Below are positions 8,390-17,417 of a stretch of DNA of 32,723 nt, piece after piece. The notes beneath the pieces were generated by a model. That model was not told the DNA's origin. It was given only the letters and a program-made list of their open reading frames with translations, and did not search any database. This DNA comes from Bacteroidales bacterium (GTDB taxonomy: Bacteria > Bacteroidota > Bacteroidia > Bacteroidales > JAHJDW01): assembly GCA_029004185.1 (NCBI GenBank), contig JAQUPB010000015.1, forward strand, positions 1-32,723, in the 5' to 3' direction. A program made the translations under genes and the position numbers. Every line of letters starts with the position of its first letter. Position 1 is the first letter of the stretch.

Positions 8390-9259
8390 TTAATCTGTTT
8401 TTATTATTTTTTTTATTGTATTTTTTAATTTGTTTTTCAGATGTTGTAAATTAATCAACTGGGCTTTTCTGAAAATTTTGTATGTGTTATTCGGGTCAAT
8501 AAATTCTCTTCTCTGGACAAAAGAAGAAAATTCGGGATTTTTTTCCAGAATTACGTTATTCCATTTTTTCTCAAAAGCTATTTTGTCGTTTCCGGCATTC
8601 AAACTGTTTTTTTTGCGGATATTAAATGCTGCATGTGAATAATGTTCTATATATGAATCCTGGCTGACTATTATTCTATATCCTTTTTGGAAAATTCTTA
8701 AACATAAGTCCGCATCGGCATAATAAAATTTAAAATCATTTTCGTTAATATAGTTAACATCTTCGAGTGCTTTTTTTGCAAAAATTCCATGATTGATAAG
8801 GATTTTGTCTTCTTTTATTAATCCAACCCAATATGTTGGCGGACCCGGAACATCTCTCCAGTAAAATGCTGCACCACCAATTTTTTCGTTTTGGGAAAGT
8901 CTTTTTTCAATCAGTTCCAGTCCGTTTTTTATTGCTCCCGGAACGAATAAACAGTCATCACTTATCATGCAGATATATTCACCTTTTGCAATTTTAAAAC
9001 CAAGGTTCATGAAATAACCCCATGACTTTTTTTCTACTTTTTTATTGTTCCATTCTCTGTTATTATGTTGAACTATAGTGATAATATCTTTTTGTTTGCA
9101 CAGCCACCTTAATGATCCGTCAGTTGAACCGCCATCAATAACAATTATTTCGCTTTCACATTCAAGTAATGAAAGTTCTTTTCTGACACTATAAATAGTT
9201 TGCTTTAAGAACTTTTTTCTTTGATAGCTTCCTAATACTATTGAAATGGATGCAGTCAT
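8390..9259 (-). CDS. glycosyltransferase family 2
   Basis: This 289-residue GT-A-fold enzyme begins SISIVLGSYQRKKFLKQTI, then shows IIVIDGGSTDGSLRWL (about residues 38-53), the family's nucleotide-binding Asp. CMISDDCLFVPG (about 96-107) holds the metal-binding DXD-like Ser-Asp-Asp, and FYYADADLCLRIFQKGYRI is the typical acceptor-side E/D-D-x-D-L-x-x-R block. No transmembrane segment is visible. It probably adds one sugar to the lipid-linked repeat unit at the inner face of the membrane. Its ATG overlaps the polymerase stop by one base (TAATG), so translation is coupled to wzy. Sugar specificity is unknown. Confidence 0.88.
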   Translation of the reverse strand: MTASISIVLGSYQRKKFLKQTIYSVRKELSLLECESEIIVIDGGSTDGSLRWLCKQKDIITIVQHNNREWNNKKVEKKSWGYFMNLGFKIAKGEYICMISDDCLFVPGAIKNGLELIEKRLSQNEKIGGAAFYWRDVPGPPTYWVGLIKEDKILINHGIFAKKALEDVNYINENDFKFYYADADLCLRIFQKGYRIIVSQDSYIEHYSHAAFNIRKKNSLNAGNDKIAFEKKWNNVILEKNPEFSSFVQRREFIDPNNTYKIFRKAQLINLQHLKNKLKNTIKKIIKTD

Positions 9260-10626
9260 TATTTTTTTGAATTTAAAGTTTCTTTTTCAGAGGGCAATAT
9301 GTATTCAATATTTGTTTCGTCAATTTTGAAAATACAGAGAACCAAAACAAATTGTGTGACATAAACATAATGCTTGAAAAAGTATTCGCCGGTAAAAGCA
9401 TCGCCGATGATAATAAGTGAAAAAACTGATAAAACAGTTACTTTAAAAAGATTTAACTTTGTTAATGGTTTAATAAAAAACAAAACGGAATTTCTTAAAA
9501 ATGCAAATAAAACACAAAAAATAAAAATGCTCATATGGAAACCGTATATTGACCAGACAACGACAAAATTATTATGTATGTATCCTGATTGTCCTTCAAC
9601 ATAATTCATTTCATTTCTCATTCCTGCACCCCAGAATCTGTTTGCTATGTCATGAAACATTGTTGAAAAGGTTTCCCTGGTTTGTGTGAAATGCCCCGCG
9701 TCGTCCATGTATTTTTCGTTGTTCAGTTCGTTGCTTCCCGTATCAATATTTATGATACTTGTTATTCTGCTGAAATGATATTGAATGTCTATTCCCAATG
9801 ACTTCATTGTAAATACAGCAGCAAATAATATTAAAACCGTTGAAATAATAATCCTGAATGTTTTATTTATGTTAAGTTTATTAACATAAAATAATAAAAT
9901 CACATTAAAAATAATCATTACAAATACAGGTGTTCTCCTTGATGACAGAAATACTATAAATGCCATTAATATTGAAAAATACAGGAATTTGTTTTTTTTA
10001 TAAATGAGATAATGCAAAAAAAACAGCCCCTGGAAAATAATCATTGAGTTTAAAATTTCGGCATGAGGCAATGTTGTCTTCCCTCCAATATATTCAATTC
10101 CATTTCCAAGAATAAAATTAATTAAAATATAAACGGCAATTAATACAACAATATATCCGCCAATGTTGAATGTCTTTTTTAATAATACTGCTAAAATATC
10201 CTTTCTTAAGAATGCGAATGTGTACAGAAAAAGCAAATAAAACAATAACATCCTGGGTTCATCTGTTATAAGATACTTTAATTTATCAAAAGAATTATTC
10301 GGATTAAGGAAGGATATTATGACAATTAAAACGGAAAAAAAATAAAACCGGAGAAAGAATTTGTTATAAACATAATAAGATCTGAAAGTAAAAAGAAGAA
10401 ACATAACAATTAAATAAAGGATGATTTCAAAAAAAGTTATGTTGTGTCCGATAAGGTCCGCATTCATCATTATGGAACTTATGATTCTCATAAACGGATA
10501 TAATGTTTTAATATCATATGGTGTTGATGAAAACTGTGCGAGCCAGAAAAGAATTAATAAAAAATAAAAGAAATAGTTTAATTTATTATAAACTAATAGT
10601 TCAATATTTGAATTCTGTGTCCTCAT
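9259..10626 (-). CDS. wzy: O-antigen/polysaccharide polymerase-like membrane protein (Wzy)
   Basis: This 455-residue protein has about ten to twelve hydrophobic segments and a large outside loop between about residues 270 and 350. The loop is followed by FWGAGMRNEMNYVEGQSGYI-HNNFVVVWSIYG, the Gly-rich and His-Asn pattern typical of Wzy and O-antigen ligase families. In a Wzx/Wzy system it links flipped repeat units in the periplasm. It shares the locus with a Wzx flippase and at least four glycosyltransferases. WaaL-type ligases look similar, so polymerase versus ligase is judged mainly from context. It starts 4 bases after the GT4 stop. Confidence 0.78.
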   Translation of the reverse strand: MRTQNSNIELLVYNKLNYFFYFLLILFWLAQFSSTPYDIKTLYPFMRIISSIMMNADLIGHNITFFEIILYLIVMFLLFTFRSYYVYNKFFLRFYFFSVLIVIISFLNPNNSFDKLKYLITDEPRMLLFYLLFLYTFAFLRKDILAVLLKKTFNIGGYIVVLIAVYILINFILGNGIEYIGGKTTLPHAEILNSMIIFQGLFFLHYLIYKKNKFLYFSILMAFIVFLSSRRTPVFVMIIFNVILLFYVNKLNINKTFRIIISTVLILFAAVFTMKSLGIDIQYHFSRITSIINIDTGSNELNNEKYMDDAGHFTQTRETFSTMFHDIANRFWGAGMRNEMNYVEGQSGYIHNNFVVVWSIYGFHMSIFIFCVLFAFLRNSVLFFIKPLTKLNLFKVTVLSVFSLIIIGDAFTGEYFFKHYVYVTQFVLVLCIFKIDETNIEYILPSEKETLNSKK

Positions 10627-10630
10627 TTAT

Positions 10631-11872
10631 TCAATTGAGAATTTCTTTATACAATTTAATGTAACTATTTGCTGAAATTTCGTTTGTAAAATTACACAAT
10701 ACTTTTTTTCTTGCATTTTCCTGCAATGAATCTGCAGTATTTTTTTCTTCCGATAAGACATAATCTATTCCGGCAGCAAAATCATCTGTTTCAAATGGTT
10801 TTGCAAGATACCCGTTGTTTTTATGGTTAATCATGTCTTTGTTTCCTCCGATGTCGAAAGAAACTACCGGAGTGCTGCATGAAAGTGATTCGATTATTGT
10901 TAATGCCAGGTTTTCCTGAACAGAAGGTGCAAGCATAACGTCAGCCGCTGAGTATAAAAGAATAAGGTCGTCGTCTTTCAGGTGTCCGAAAAAATTAGTT
11001 TTAAATTTAGGGTTTTCATTAATTTCTGAGCCTTTTGAACTTCCGAAAACGGCAAATTCAATATTTTGGTATTTCAATTTTTGCAACGAGGGTATGATAT
11101 ATTTAAATCCTTTTCTCTCATCACTTGTAGCGCCAATTGCTCCGAATAAGATTATTTTTTTGTCGGGTGGTAAATTCAGAATATTTCTGGCTTTATTCTT
11201 CTCAACCGGCTTGAATTTATTGGTATCTATTCCGTAAGGTATGATTTTTATTGTTCTTTTTGAGAACAAACTACTTTCTTTTGCCGATTCGCCCAGCCAT
11301 TTACTTGGTGAAACAATAGTGAGATTTTCTATTTTATTATAATAATTATATTTTCTTATATGTTGTTTTCTGCTTAAATCATTGTCTTTATTGGATTTCA
11401 ACAAAGGACATTTTCCACAGTTGAGTTTATATTTTCCGCAATAATTATCGTAATTGCATCCTCCTGTAAAAGGCCACATGTCATGTAATGTCCATACTAT
11501 TGGTACTTTAATCTTACTCAGGGTTTCAGTTTTGACAAATGACTCTGAAAGCCAGTGCAGATGAACTATATCCGGGTTGAATTTATTTATTTCCCGTATT
11601 ATATTGTCGCAAATTAATCTGGGATGAAATCTTGATTCAACTGATCCATCAGAAATTCCCTTACCTAATCTTATATAGTGTTGGTATGTTTTGTTAATAA
11701 TCTTACTTAACCTGCCTGTATGCGTTTCAAATATTGAATTGTCATCACAGTTTTTCTGGCATACAAGAATTTTTGAATCAATACCGGCATCTTTTAGTCC
11801 GTTATGTAATCTCAGCATGGCACGGGCTGCACCACCGTGAATATCGAAGTTACATAATGAGAGAATTTTCAT
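10631..11872 (-). CDS. glycosyltransferase family 4
   Basis: This is a GT-B enzyme of 413 residues from the start chosen here. The N-terminal MKILSLCNFDIHGGAARAML is a standard opening for this subgroup, so I use the ATG at 11872, 5 bases after the previous stop, rather than the in-frame ATG at 11896 that overlaps that gene. The C-terminal domain carries ILFGAIGATSDERKGF and the GT4 EX7E motif in SVQENLALTIIESLS, then TPVVSFDIGGNKDMI. A Cys-rich stretch (GGCNYDNYCGKYKLNCGKC, roughly a third of the way in) is also found in relatives and may bind metal. It is a cytoplasmic, retaining transferase with unknown donor. Its stop is TGA, the only one among the genes of this locus. Confidence 0.87.
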   Translation of the reverse strand: MKILSLCNFDIHGGAARAMLRLHNGLKDAGIDSKILVCQKNCDDNSIFETHTGRLSKIINKTYQHYIRLGKGISDGSVESRFHPRLICDNIIREINKFNPDIVHLHWLSESFVKTETLSKIKVPIVWTLHDMWPFTGGCNYDNYCGKYKLNCGKCPLLKSNKDNDLSRKQHIRKYNYYNKIENLTIVSPSKWLGESAKESSLFSKRTIKIIPYGIDTNKFKPVEKNKARNILNLPPDKKIILFGAIGATSDERKGFKYIIPSLQKLKYQNIEFAVFGSSKGSEINENPKFKTNFFGHLKDDDLILLYSAADVMLAPSVQENLALTIIESLSCSTPVVSFDIGGNKDMINHKNNGYLAKPFETDDFAAGIDYVLSEEKNTADSLQENARKKVLCNFTNEISANSYIKLYKEILN

Positions 11873-11877
11873 TTTTT

Positions 11878-12702
11878 TTATGCCGGTTTTATACATTCAA
11901 CAAATAAAGAATCCGGTTTGCGGATTTCATTTTTAACAACATCTAATTCGTATTTACCAAAATCCGGAATTTGAGATTCAAATGCAGACATTTTTTTTAT
12001 TTCAATAAATCCGTTATTTCTTAATAACCTTGTTAATGAATATTCATCATACATCCATTTATGAATTTCACCCGAATTTCTGTAACGACCTTCTTCCATA
12101 AAAGAATAGTTTTTCTTTCCTAAAATGATTTTAAGGAAAATTACTTTTATTTTGTTTATTATTTTAACTGCCAGGCGTTTTATATGGAAATAAAAAATCT
12201 TTTTTTCTGTTTTTTCTACTTTATTCCAGATATTCTTTGCTTCAAATCCAATTCTTGAGATTATAAAATCTTTATTAATAATATTTTTATTTGTTAAATA
12301 TTCACCCATTTCACCTCCTCCATATTTACGAACCGTTTGATCAAATAATTCCAACATAATCCAATCATAATCGTTTTCACGATTATTACTTCCTTCCAAT
12401 AAATCGTTAACGATTTCATTATACAATTGACAAATTACACGTAAATCAGGTATAGCTATCCTTAATATGCCTTTGGGCTTTAATACCCGTTTTATTTCAT
12501 TTATTAAGCATATTGCTTCACGTCTGGAAAAATGTTCCAGAACATGTGAATTGTATACAACATCAAAAGAATTATCAGGAAAAGGGATGCCGTTAGTAAG
12601 ATTATATCCTCTAACGCTTTTGCCTCTCCCAACAAAATCTACATTAGTCCATTCTTCGTGATAGTGGCTGCCGCATCCTAAATTCAATAATTTTAAATTC
12701 AT
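11878..12702 (-). CDS. class I SAM-dependent methyltransferase (type 11-like)
   Basis: From the ATG at 12702 the protein has 274 residues and opens MNLKLLNLGCGSHYHEEWTN, with SAM motif I near the N terminus as in short methyltransferases of glycan loci. FDVVYNSHVLEHFSRREA and EIKRVLKPKGILRIAIPDL are classic motifs of the Methyltransf_11 group. The upstream alternative is a TTG at 12732 that would overlap the previous gene, so I reject it. The C-terminal 120 residues include a basic stretch around IIKNKIKVIFLKIILGKKN that could touch the membrane. It may methylate or cap the growing glycan. The target is unknown. Confidence 0.8.
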   Translation of the reverse strand: MNLKLLNLGCGSHYHEEWTNVDFVGRGKSVRGYNLTNGIPFPDNSFDVVYNSHVLEHFSRREAICLINEIKRVLKPKGILRIAIPDLRVICQLYNEIVNDLLEGSNNRENDYDWIMLELFDQTVRKYGGGEMGEYLTNKNIINKDFIISRIGFEAKNIWNKVEKTEKKIFYFHIKRLAVKIINKIKVIFLKIILGKKNYSFMEEGRYRNSGEIHKWMYDEYSLTRLLRNNGFIEIKKMSAFESQIPDFGKYELDVVKNEIRKPDSLFVECIKPA

Positions 12703-12715
12703 GTCGTTTTTTTTA

Positions 12716-13555
12716 TTAATCTCTGAAGCCAAATATATTCAGTTGCATGTCGTTAAGATTATTGCTTGTTTTTAAATTGATAAAAGGCTGTGATGAATTC
12801 ACGCTGGGAGGGTAAAGATGCAATCTGAAGCCGGCATCAGCAAGTATTCCAATTAAAATATGCAATGTTTGTTTCTGATTTCTGAATGAATGGTATTCAA
12901 CAAAAATATATTTTACGTTATAAAGCAAATCTTTCGAATCGGCAATGACTTCTGTTTCCATTCCTTCAATATCAATTTTCAGCAAGTCAATTGGTTCTGA
13001 CAAATAATTTTTAAGCCGTGTGGTTTTAATTTTTATCTTACTATTACAATCATAGTTTTCGTTTATTATTTTTCCGCTGTCGGCGCCTTCCTGGTGAAAA
13101 AAACATTCACCTTCATTATTTGATAATCCTTTTTGTATTAATTCCACGTCGTTGAAATTAAAAGAATCAATATTATTTTTCAGGATTTTAAATATAAGTG
13201 GGTCGGGTTCAAATGCCGTAATTCTTGCATCAGGAAATAACTTTTTAAAGTAAATAACGCTTAGCCCTATGTTCGCACCGCAATCCAGAATTTTCGGTTT
13301 TTTTGATCCTGAGGGGAATTTATAAATTTCTTTTTCAAATATTTCATTATATAAAAAAAGAAACGAAGCGGAATCAACCATTGAGATTTCATTTCCTAAA
13401 ATTTTTGTCTTTTCATTTTTATATCTTGGAATATGACTAATACGGTATAGTTCTCTTGATATTGCAAATGATCCATCATTACGTTTGAACATATGATAAA
13501 TACTTTGCGGCGACAATTTCCACAGCAAAAGTCCGAAATCTTTTATTTTCCCCAT
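12716..13555 (-). CDS. FkbM-family methyltransferase
   Basis: This 279-residue protein is a clear FkbM (Methyltransf_21) member. PKILDCGANIGLSVIYFKKL (about residues 87-106) is motif I, ITAFEPDPLIFKILKNNI is motif II, and DLLKIDIEGMETEVIADS (about 194-211) is the family's signature. The last residues (LNDMQLNIFGFRD) also fit the family. Known members methylate sugar hydroxyls in antibiotics, nodulation factors and polysaccharides. Its ATG lies inside the 3' end of the wzx gene (13-base overlap), implying coupled translation. Confidence 0.87.
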   Translation of the reverse strand: MGKIKDFGLLLWKLSPQSIYHMFKRNDGSFAISRELYRISHIPRYKNEKTKILGNEISMVDSASFLFLYNEIFEKEIYKFPSGSKKPKILDCGANIGLSVIYFKKLFPDARITAFEPDPLIFKILKNNIDSFNFNDVELIQKGLSNNEGECFFHQEGADSGKIINENYDCNSKIKIKTTRLKNYLSEPIDLLKIDIEGMETEVIADSKDLLYNVKYIFVEYHSFRNQKQTLHILIGILADAGFRLHLYPPSVNSSQPFINLKTSNNLNDMQLNIFGFRD

Positions 13556-14913
13556 ATACCTGTTGCTTTATTGTTTATTATTTTTTTGTATTGAATGGGA
13601 ACCCATACCGACCCTATGAACAAACATACACATGTGGCTATCATGATTCCAGTACTGCCAATGTTCAGTGTTTTTGCAAAATATATTGATAAGGGAATAT
13701 TAATGATTGTTGTGATAAAAGACATATACAACTGAAGTTTTATTTTTCCCACACCATTAATAAAGAAAACATAAATCTGATTCCATGCCAGTATAATTGT
13801 ATATAATCCCATTACTATTGTCAGATATAATGGAATTGTAACTCTGCCATGGAGCCAGATACGATATACCGGTGCGGAAATAAATACCATTAAAACACAT
13901 GAAAAAATCAACAATAACCAAATCTTCGTTAGTTGCGAAACTGTATTCTTTATCCAGTCAATGTCTTTTCTTGCCCATGCATTTGTATATGCCGACCATA
14001 ATGGTCTGGTGATTATTGAAAAAATCATTATCGGAATGCACATGTATTTATATGAAATGTTATATGCCGTAACATCCTGTGGTCCTATTATCTGGGTTAT
14101 GATCATATTGTCGGTTGAAAACATAATTATTGCAGAAATCTGAATAAAGAAAAATTTAAAACCAAGTGTTCCCAGGTCCCTGAAATGTTTTAAATCGATA
14201 TATTTGAATGAAGGAGCTATTGCTTTATATCTGCCTCTGAAAAAATAAACCGTTCCGAAAACATATATAAGTATTGATGAACCGTAATATGTTACAGTTA
14301 ATAAAAGCAATGAACCTTTTGTTGTTTTAATAAGAATCAATAAAATAACCAGATATACTATGCTCGCCAATGTACCGACTATTTCTCCAATTGCAGGTTT
14401 CTGGTCGGCAGTCAGAATTATTGAAATCAAATTTATTACAAATTGAATGGCGAAGGAAAGAAAAATTACAAATACAACTAAAGGCATTTGGCTCTGCAAT
14501 TCATGAGGTGTGTTAAATATGCTTCCCCAGTTGAGAAAAGGAAAAACTATAGTAAATAAAACAAAAGCTGCACCGATAATCAAAGTCATAATTGCATAAG
14601 TTGTGCTTACATATGTTTTTGCAGATTTATAATCTTTAACAGCAAGAGCTTCAGCAAGTTTGTTTTGCAGTCCTCTTCCTATCCCAACGTCCATTATTAC
14701 AAGCCATGATAGTATTGATGTTAATGTTAGCCATATACCATATTCAGTGTTTGTAACATAATCAAGCACTATCGGCACCCTGATGAAGCTTATTGCCAGG
14801 GTTATACCCTTTAATACCAGCAATGCTACTGCATTTTTCTTAACTTTTATACTCAGCTCATTGCCTTCGGTGAAGTATTTTAATATAAATTCCGGAATTA
14901 TTTTTTTGATCAT
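13543..14913 (-). CDS. wzx: polysaccharide flippase (Wzx / MATE-like MOP superfamily)
   Basis: This 456-residue integral membrane protein has about 12-14 hydrophobic helices along its whole length, beginning at NAVALLVLKGITLAISFIRV. LTSILSWLVIMDVGIGRGLQ (about residues 63-82) is the conserved helix-2/3 region of Wzx-type flippases. Wzx moves the undecaprenyl-linked repeat unit across the inner membrane to the polymerase. It fits this locus, which also has a Wzy-like protein. It overlaps the next gene by 13 bases and follows the aminotransferase gene by 89 bases. Confidence 0.9.
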   Translation of the reverse strand: MIKKIIPEFILKYFTEGNELSIKVKKNAVALLVLKGITLAISFIRVPIVLDYVTNTEYGIWLTLTSILSWLVIMDVGIGRGLQNKLAEALAVKDYKSAKTYVSTTYAIMTLIIGAAFVLFTIVFPFLNWGSIFNTPHELQSQMPLVVFVIFLSFAIQFVINLISIILTADQKPAIGEIVGTLASIVYLVILLILIKTTKGSLLLLTVTYYGSSILIYVFGTVYFFRGRYKAIAPSFKYIDLKHFRDLGTLGFKFFFIQISAIIMFSTDNMIITQIIGPQDVTAYNISYKYMCIPIMIFSIITRPLWSAYTNAWARKDIDWIKNTVSQLTKIWLLLIFSCVLMVFISAPVYRIWLHGRVTIPLYLTIVMGLYTIILAWNQIYVFFINGVGKIKLQLYMSFITTIINIPLSIYFAKTLNIGSTGIMIATCVCLFIGSVWVPIQYKKIINNKATGIWGK

Positions 14914-14947
14914 TTCTGTATGTTGTCAGTCGTTGCTTAAAAATGCT

Positions 14948-14964
14948 TGCATCAAAATGATGCA
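14948..14964. repeat. small hairpin between the aminotransferase and wzx genes
   Basis: TGCATCA-AAA-TGATGCA forms a perfect 7-base-pair stem inside the 89-base gap, the longest in the upstream half of the operon. On the minus-strand transcript it is followed within a few bases by a short T run (CATTTTT). It may attenuate transcription into the downstream genes or act as a processing site. Confidence 0.4.
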
Positions 14965-15002
14965 GGTATTCTTATTTTCAGCAAAATTACAATATTTTTT
15001 GT

Positions 15003-16136
15003 TTATGCGGATTTTATAATTTTATGAATTGCATCCGAAATATATTCTATAGATTCTTTGCTGAGATTTGTACCGGAAGGCAGGTAAAGTCCGTTCTCAT
15101 AAAGATAATCCGATACAGAAAAACTCTCATTTGTAGTTAATCCTATTTTAATAAATGCAGGTTGTTTATGCATAGGGAAGAAAAAGTTTCTCGTTTGAAT
15201 ACCGGCATCAGATAGTTTTTTTGCTAAATTATCCCTTTCAATTCCCGTTTTATTTTTATCAATCAGCATTGCATTAACCCAGAAAACATTCTTGCAGTTT
15301 TCTTTTACGGGTTGAAATGTCAGCCCATCAATATCGGATAGAAGTTCTCTGAAAAGTTTATTATTATTTATGCGCATTGCGATATAATCGTTTATTTTTT
15401 CGACCTGAGCAACGCCAATAGCTGCCTGAACATTCGAGAAACGATATTGAAAACCTATGTCTTCGTGAATGTAACTTCGTTCACCTGAAAGCGGAAAGCA
15501 TAAATTTTTATAATATCTTGCCCGTTCAATTAGTTCAATATTATTCGTTGTTACCATTCCTCCTTCGCCTGTTGTGGCAATTTTGTTGGCAAAAAAACTA
15601 AACGCAGCAATATCTCCCAGATTTCCGCATTTTTTTCCGAAATATTCTGCGCCATGGGTTTCAGCAGAATCTTCAATTATTTTAAGATTATGTTTTTTTG
15701 CAATTTCCCAGATTGGTTTCATGTCACATGGGTGTCCGTAAATATGAACAACCATTATTGCCTTCGTCTTTTCAGTTATTTTTTCTTCTATTAATTCAGG
15801 GTTAATGTTCCAGAAATCAATTTCAGCATCAACAAATACAGGTTTTGCTCCGGTATAACATACTGCAAAAGCACTTGAAATCATTGTGAAATCAGGTATT
15901 ATGACTTCGTCACCTTGTTTGATGCCAAGCGCTTTTAATCCTAAATGTATTGCGCTGGTACCATTGCTTACTGTTGTTGCATATTTTACTCCGCAAAATT
16001 CAGCAAACATTTTTTCAAATAAATCAACATATTTTCCCGATGATGAAATCCAGCCTGTATTTAATGCATCATTCACATATTTACTTTCATTTCCACCAAG
16101 ATATGGTTCGCATACCGGAATAAATTTATTTTTCAT
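15003..16136 (-). CDS. DegT/DnrJ/EryC1 sugar aminotransferase, perosamine-synthetase-like
   Basis: This 377-residue PLP enzyme of fold type I has VSNGTSAIHLGLKALGI for phosphate binding, the PLP-pairing Asp156 in IIEDSAETHGAEY, and Lys185 in FSFFANKIATTGEGGMV as the Schiff-base lysine. The full pattern (LGGNESKYVNDALNTGWISS near the start, HIYGHPCDMK, FQYRFSNVQAAIGVAQVE) closely resembles Caulobacter-type perosamine synthetases, which transfer an amino group from glutamate to GDP-4-keto-6-deoxymannose. No 4,6-dehydratase is in the window, so the true substrate could instead be a UDP-4-keto sugar. It lies 7 bases after a GT4 gene and is surely in the same operon. Confidence 0.88.
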   Translation of the reverse strand: MKNKFIPVCEPYLGGNESKYVNDALNTGWISSSGKYVDLFEKMFAEFCGVKYATTVSNGTSAIHLGLKALGIKQGDEVIIPDFTMISSAFAVCYTGAKPVFVDAEIDFWNINPELIEEKITEKTKAIMVVHIYGHPCDMKPIWEIAKKHNLKIIEDSAETHGAEYFGKKCGNLGDIAAFSFFANKIATTGEGGMVTTNNIELIERARYYKNLCFPLSGERSYIHEDIGFQYRFSNVQAAIGVAQVEKINDYIAMRINNNKLFRELLSDIDGLTFQPVKENCKNVFWVNAMLIDKNKTGIERDNLAKKLSDAGIQTRNFFFPMHKQPAFIKIGLTTNESFSVSDYLYENGLYLPSGTNLSKESIEYISDAIHKIIKSA

Positions 16137-16143
16137 TATTTAT

Positions 16144-17382
16144 TTATAAATTTAGAATGCTTTCCGCAAATTTACCAAAATTAACTTCAGCATTATAATT
16201 TTTCTCCCAGCTTTTGAATGATTCTTTTTGCATTTCAGCAATAATGTTTTTATTGTTAATTAAAAATTTAAAGGCTTCAGCTAATTCTGTTTTGTCAGGA
16301 TTCGAACTTAACAAAATACCATTACTGCTGTTTACAATCTCGGAGCTTCCTCCTACATCGGTTGCTATAACCGGAATACCGCAGCTTTGCGCTTCCATAA
16401 TCGAAACAGGAACACCTTCGGATGAACTGGCATTTATTAAAACATCAACAGGTGTTGATTTGTAAAAATTGAACACTTCATCGTTTTCCAAAAAACCTAA
16501 AAATTTGAATTTTAAATTCGGCTTGTTGTTGTTTGATAAGAATTCTTCTATTTCGCTCCTTAGTTCACCTTCGCCGATATGATACCATTCAAAAAAAATG
16601 TTGTTCAGTTCGGACGCAAGATAAACCATGCTTTCTGCAACTAATTTTATTCTTTTAACAGGTATGATTGCCGAACAGGAAACGATTCTGAAAACTCCGT
16701 CTTTTGAACCTGAATTGAGAAAACCAGGTTTTCTAACTCCTAATCTCGAAATTTCGCACTTTTCCTTTATTGCAGGATGTTTTTTTGTAATATAATCATA
16801 ACCGTTGGTGGATATGAGATAGAGATGGTCAATGAAATCGATGGTTGTTTTCCTGAAAGGTAAAAATCTGCTTAATTCTTCATACAAGTCATTTCTGTGT
16901 GCCCTGCTTATTACTTTTATTTTGTTATTGCTTTTTTTCACGAGTGCGAGTCCAAGTGTTCTTGTGCTTAGCCAATAGGTGTATAAGACAGCTTCAGTTA
17001 CATTGTTTTTTTTAAGATATTCTTCAATCCACTTATGTATAACGTGGATGTTGTGTGCTTCGGTTAATAATAATTTTAGTTTAAACGGGCTAAGAATATT
17101 TTTTATGTTGCGGAACATTTCCTTTAAGAATAAAAATGATGTTATTGCTATAAATATTCTTTTAATTAAAGGTTCGTTTGCTATTGTTTCGAGGCAGTGT
17201 GCAAAACCAGTTTCAATAGCTATTCCGGGTGTTTTTTCAATTGTACCCTCTGTGCATGATGGTATAATTGTCAAGTCAAAATATTTTGCAAGTATCGTGG
17301 TTTCAAATAAAAGAAATGAATCTTCGCGGTATTTGCTGTATGGAAATGAGTCGGTAAATAAATATAATTTTCTTTTTTCCAT
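16144..17382 (-). CDS. glycosyltransferase family 4
   Basis: This 412-residue GT-B protein starts RKLYLFTDSFPYSKYREDSF, an N-terminal form seen in exopolysaccharide glycosyltransferases. The donor-binding half carries RIVSCSAIIPVKRIKLVAES (about residues 232-251), with the conserved Lys-Arg, and the EX7E motif in SSEGVPVSIMEAQS, followed by GIPVIATDVGGSSEIV. No membrane helix is evident apart from a hydrophobic patch around residues 75-90 that may help membrane contact. Sugar specificity is unknown. The start is the only ATG close to the motif and lies 35 bases past the stop of the broken epimerase. Confidence 0.87.
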   Translation of the reverse strand: MEKRKLYLFTDSFPYSKYREDSFLLFETTILAKYFDLTIIPSCTEGTIEKTPGIAIETGFAHCLETIANEPLIKRIFIAITSFLFLKEMFRNIKNILSPFKLKLLLTEAHNIHVIHKWIEEYLKKNNVTEAVLYTYWLSTRTLGLALVKKSNNKIKVISRAHRNDLYEELSRFLPFRKTTIDFIDHLYLISTNGYDYITKKHPAIKEKCEISRLGVRKPGFLNSGSKDGVFRIVSCSAIIPVKRIKLVAESMVYLASELNNIFFEWYHIGEGELRSEIEEFLSNNNKPNLKFKFLGFLENDEVFNFYKSTPVDVLINASSSEGVPVSIMEAQSCGIPVIATDVGGSSEIVNSSNGILLSSNPDKTELAEAFKFLINNKNIIAEMQKESFKSWEKNYNAEVNFGKFAESILNL

Positions 17383-17417
17383 ATTTCAAAACAACAATTT
17401 ATAAAGAATGCAGAACA

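Noticed and set aside
10631..11896. Longer GT4 start at 11896
   Set aside because: It overlaps the previous gene and adds residues not seen before the conserved MKILSL opening; the ATG at 11872 fits better.
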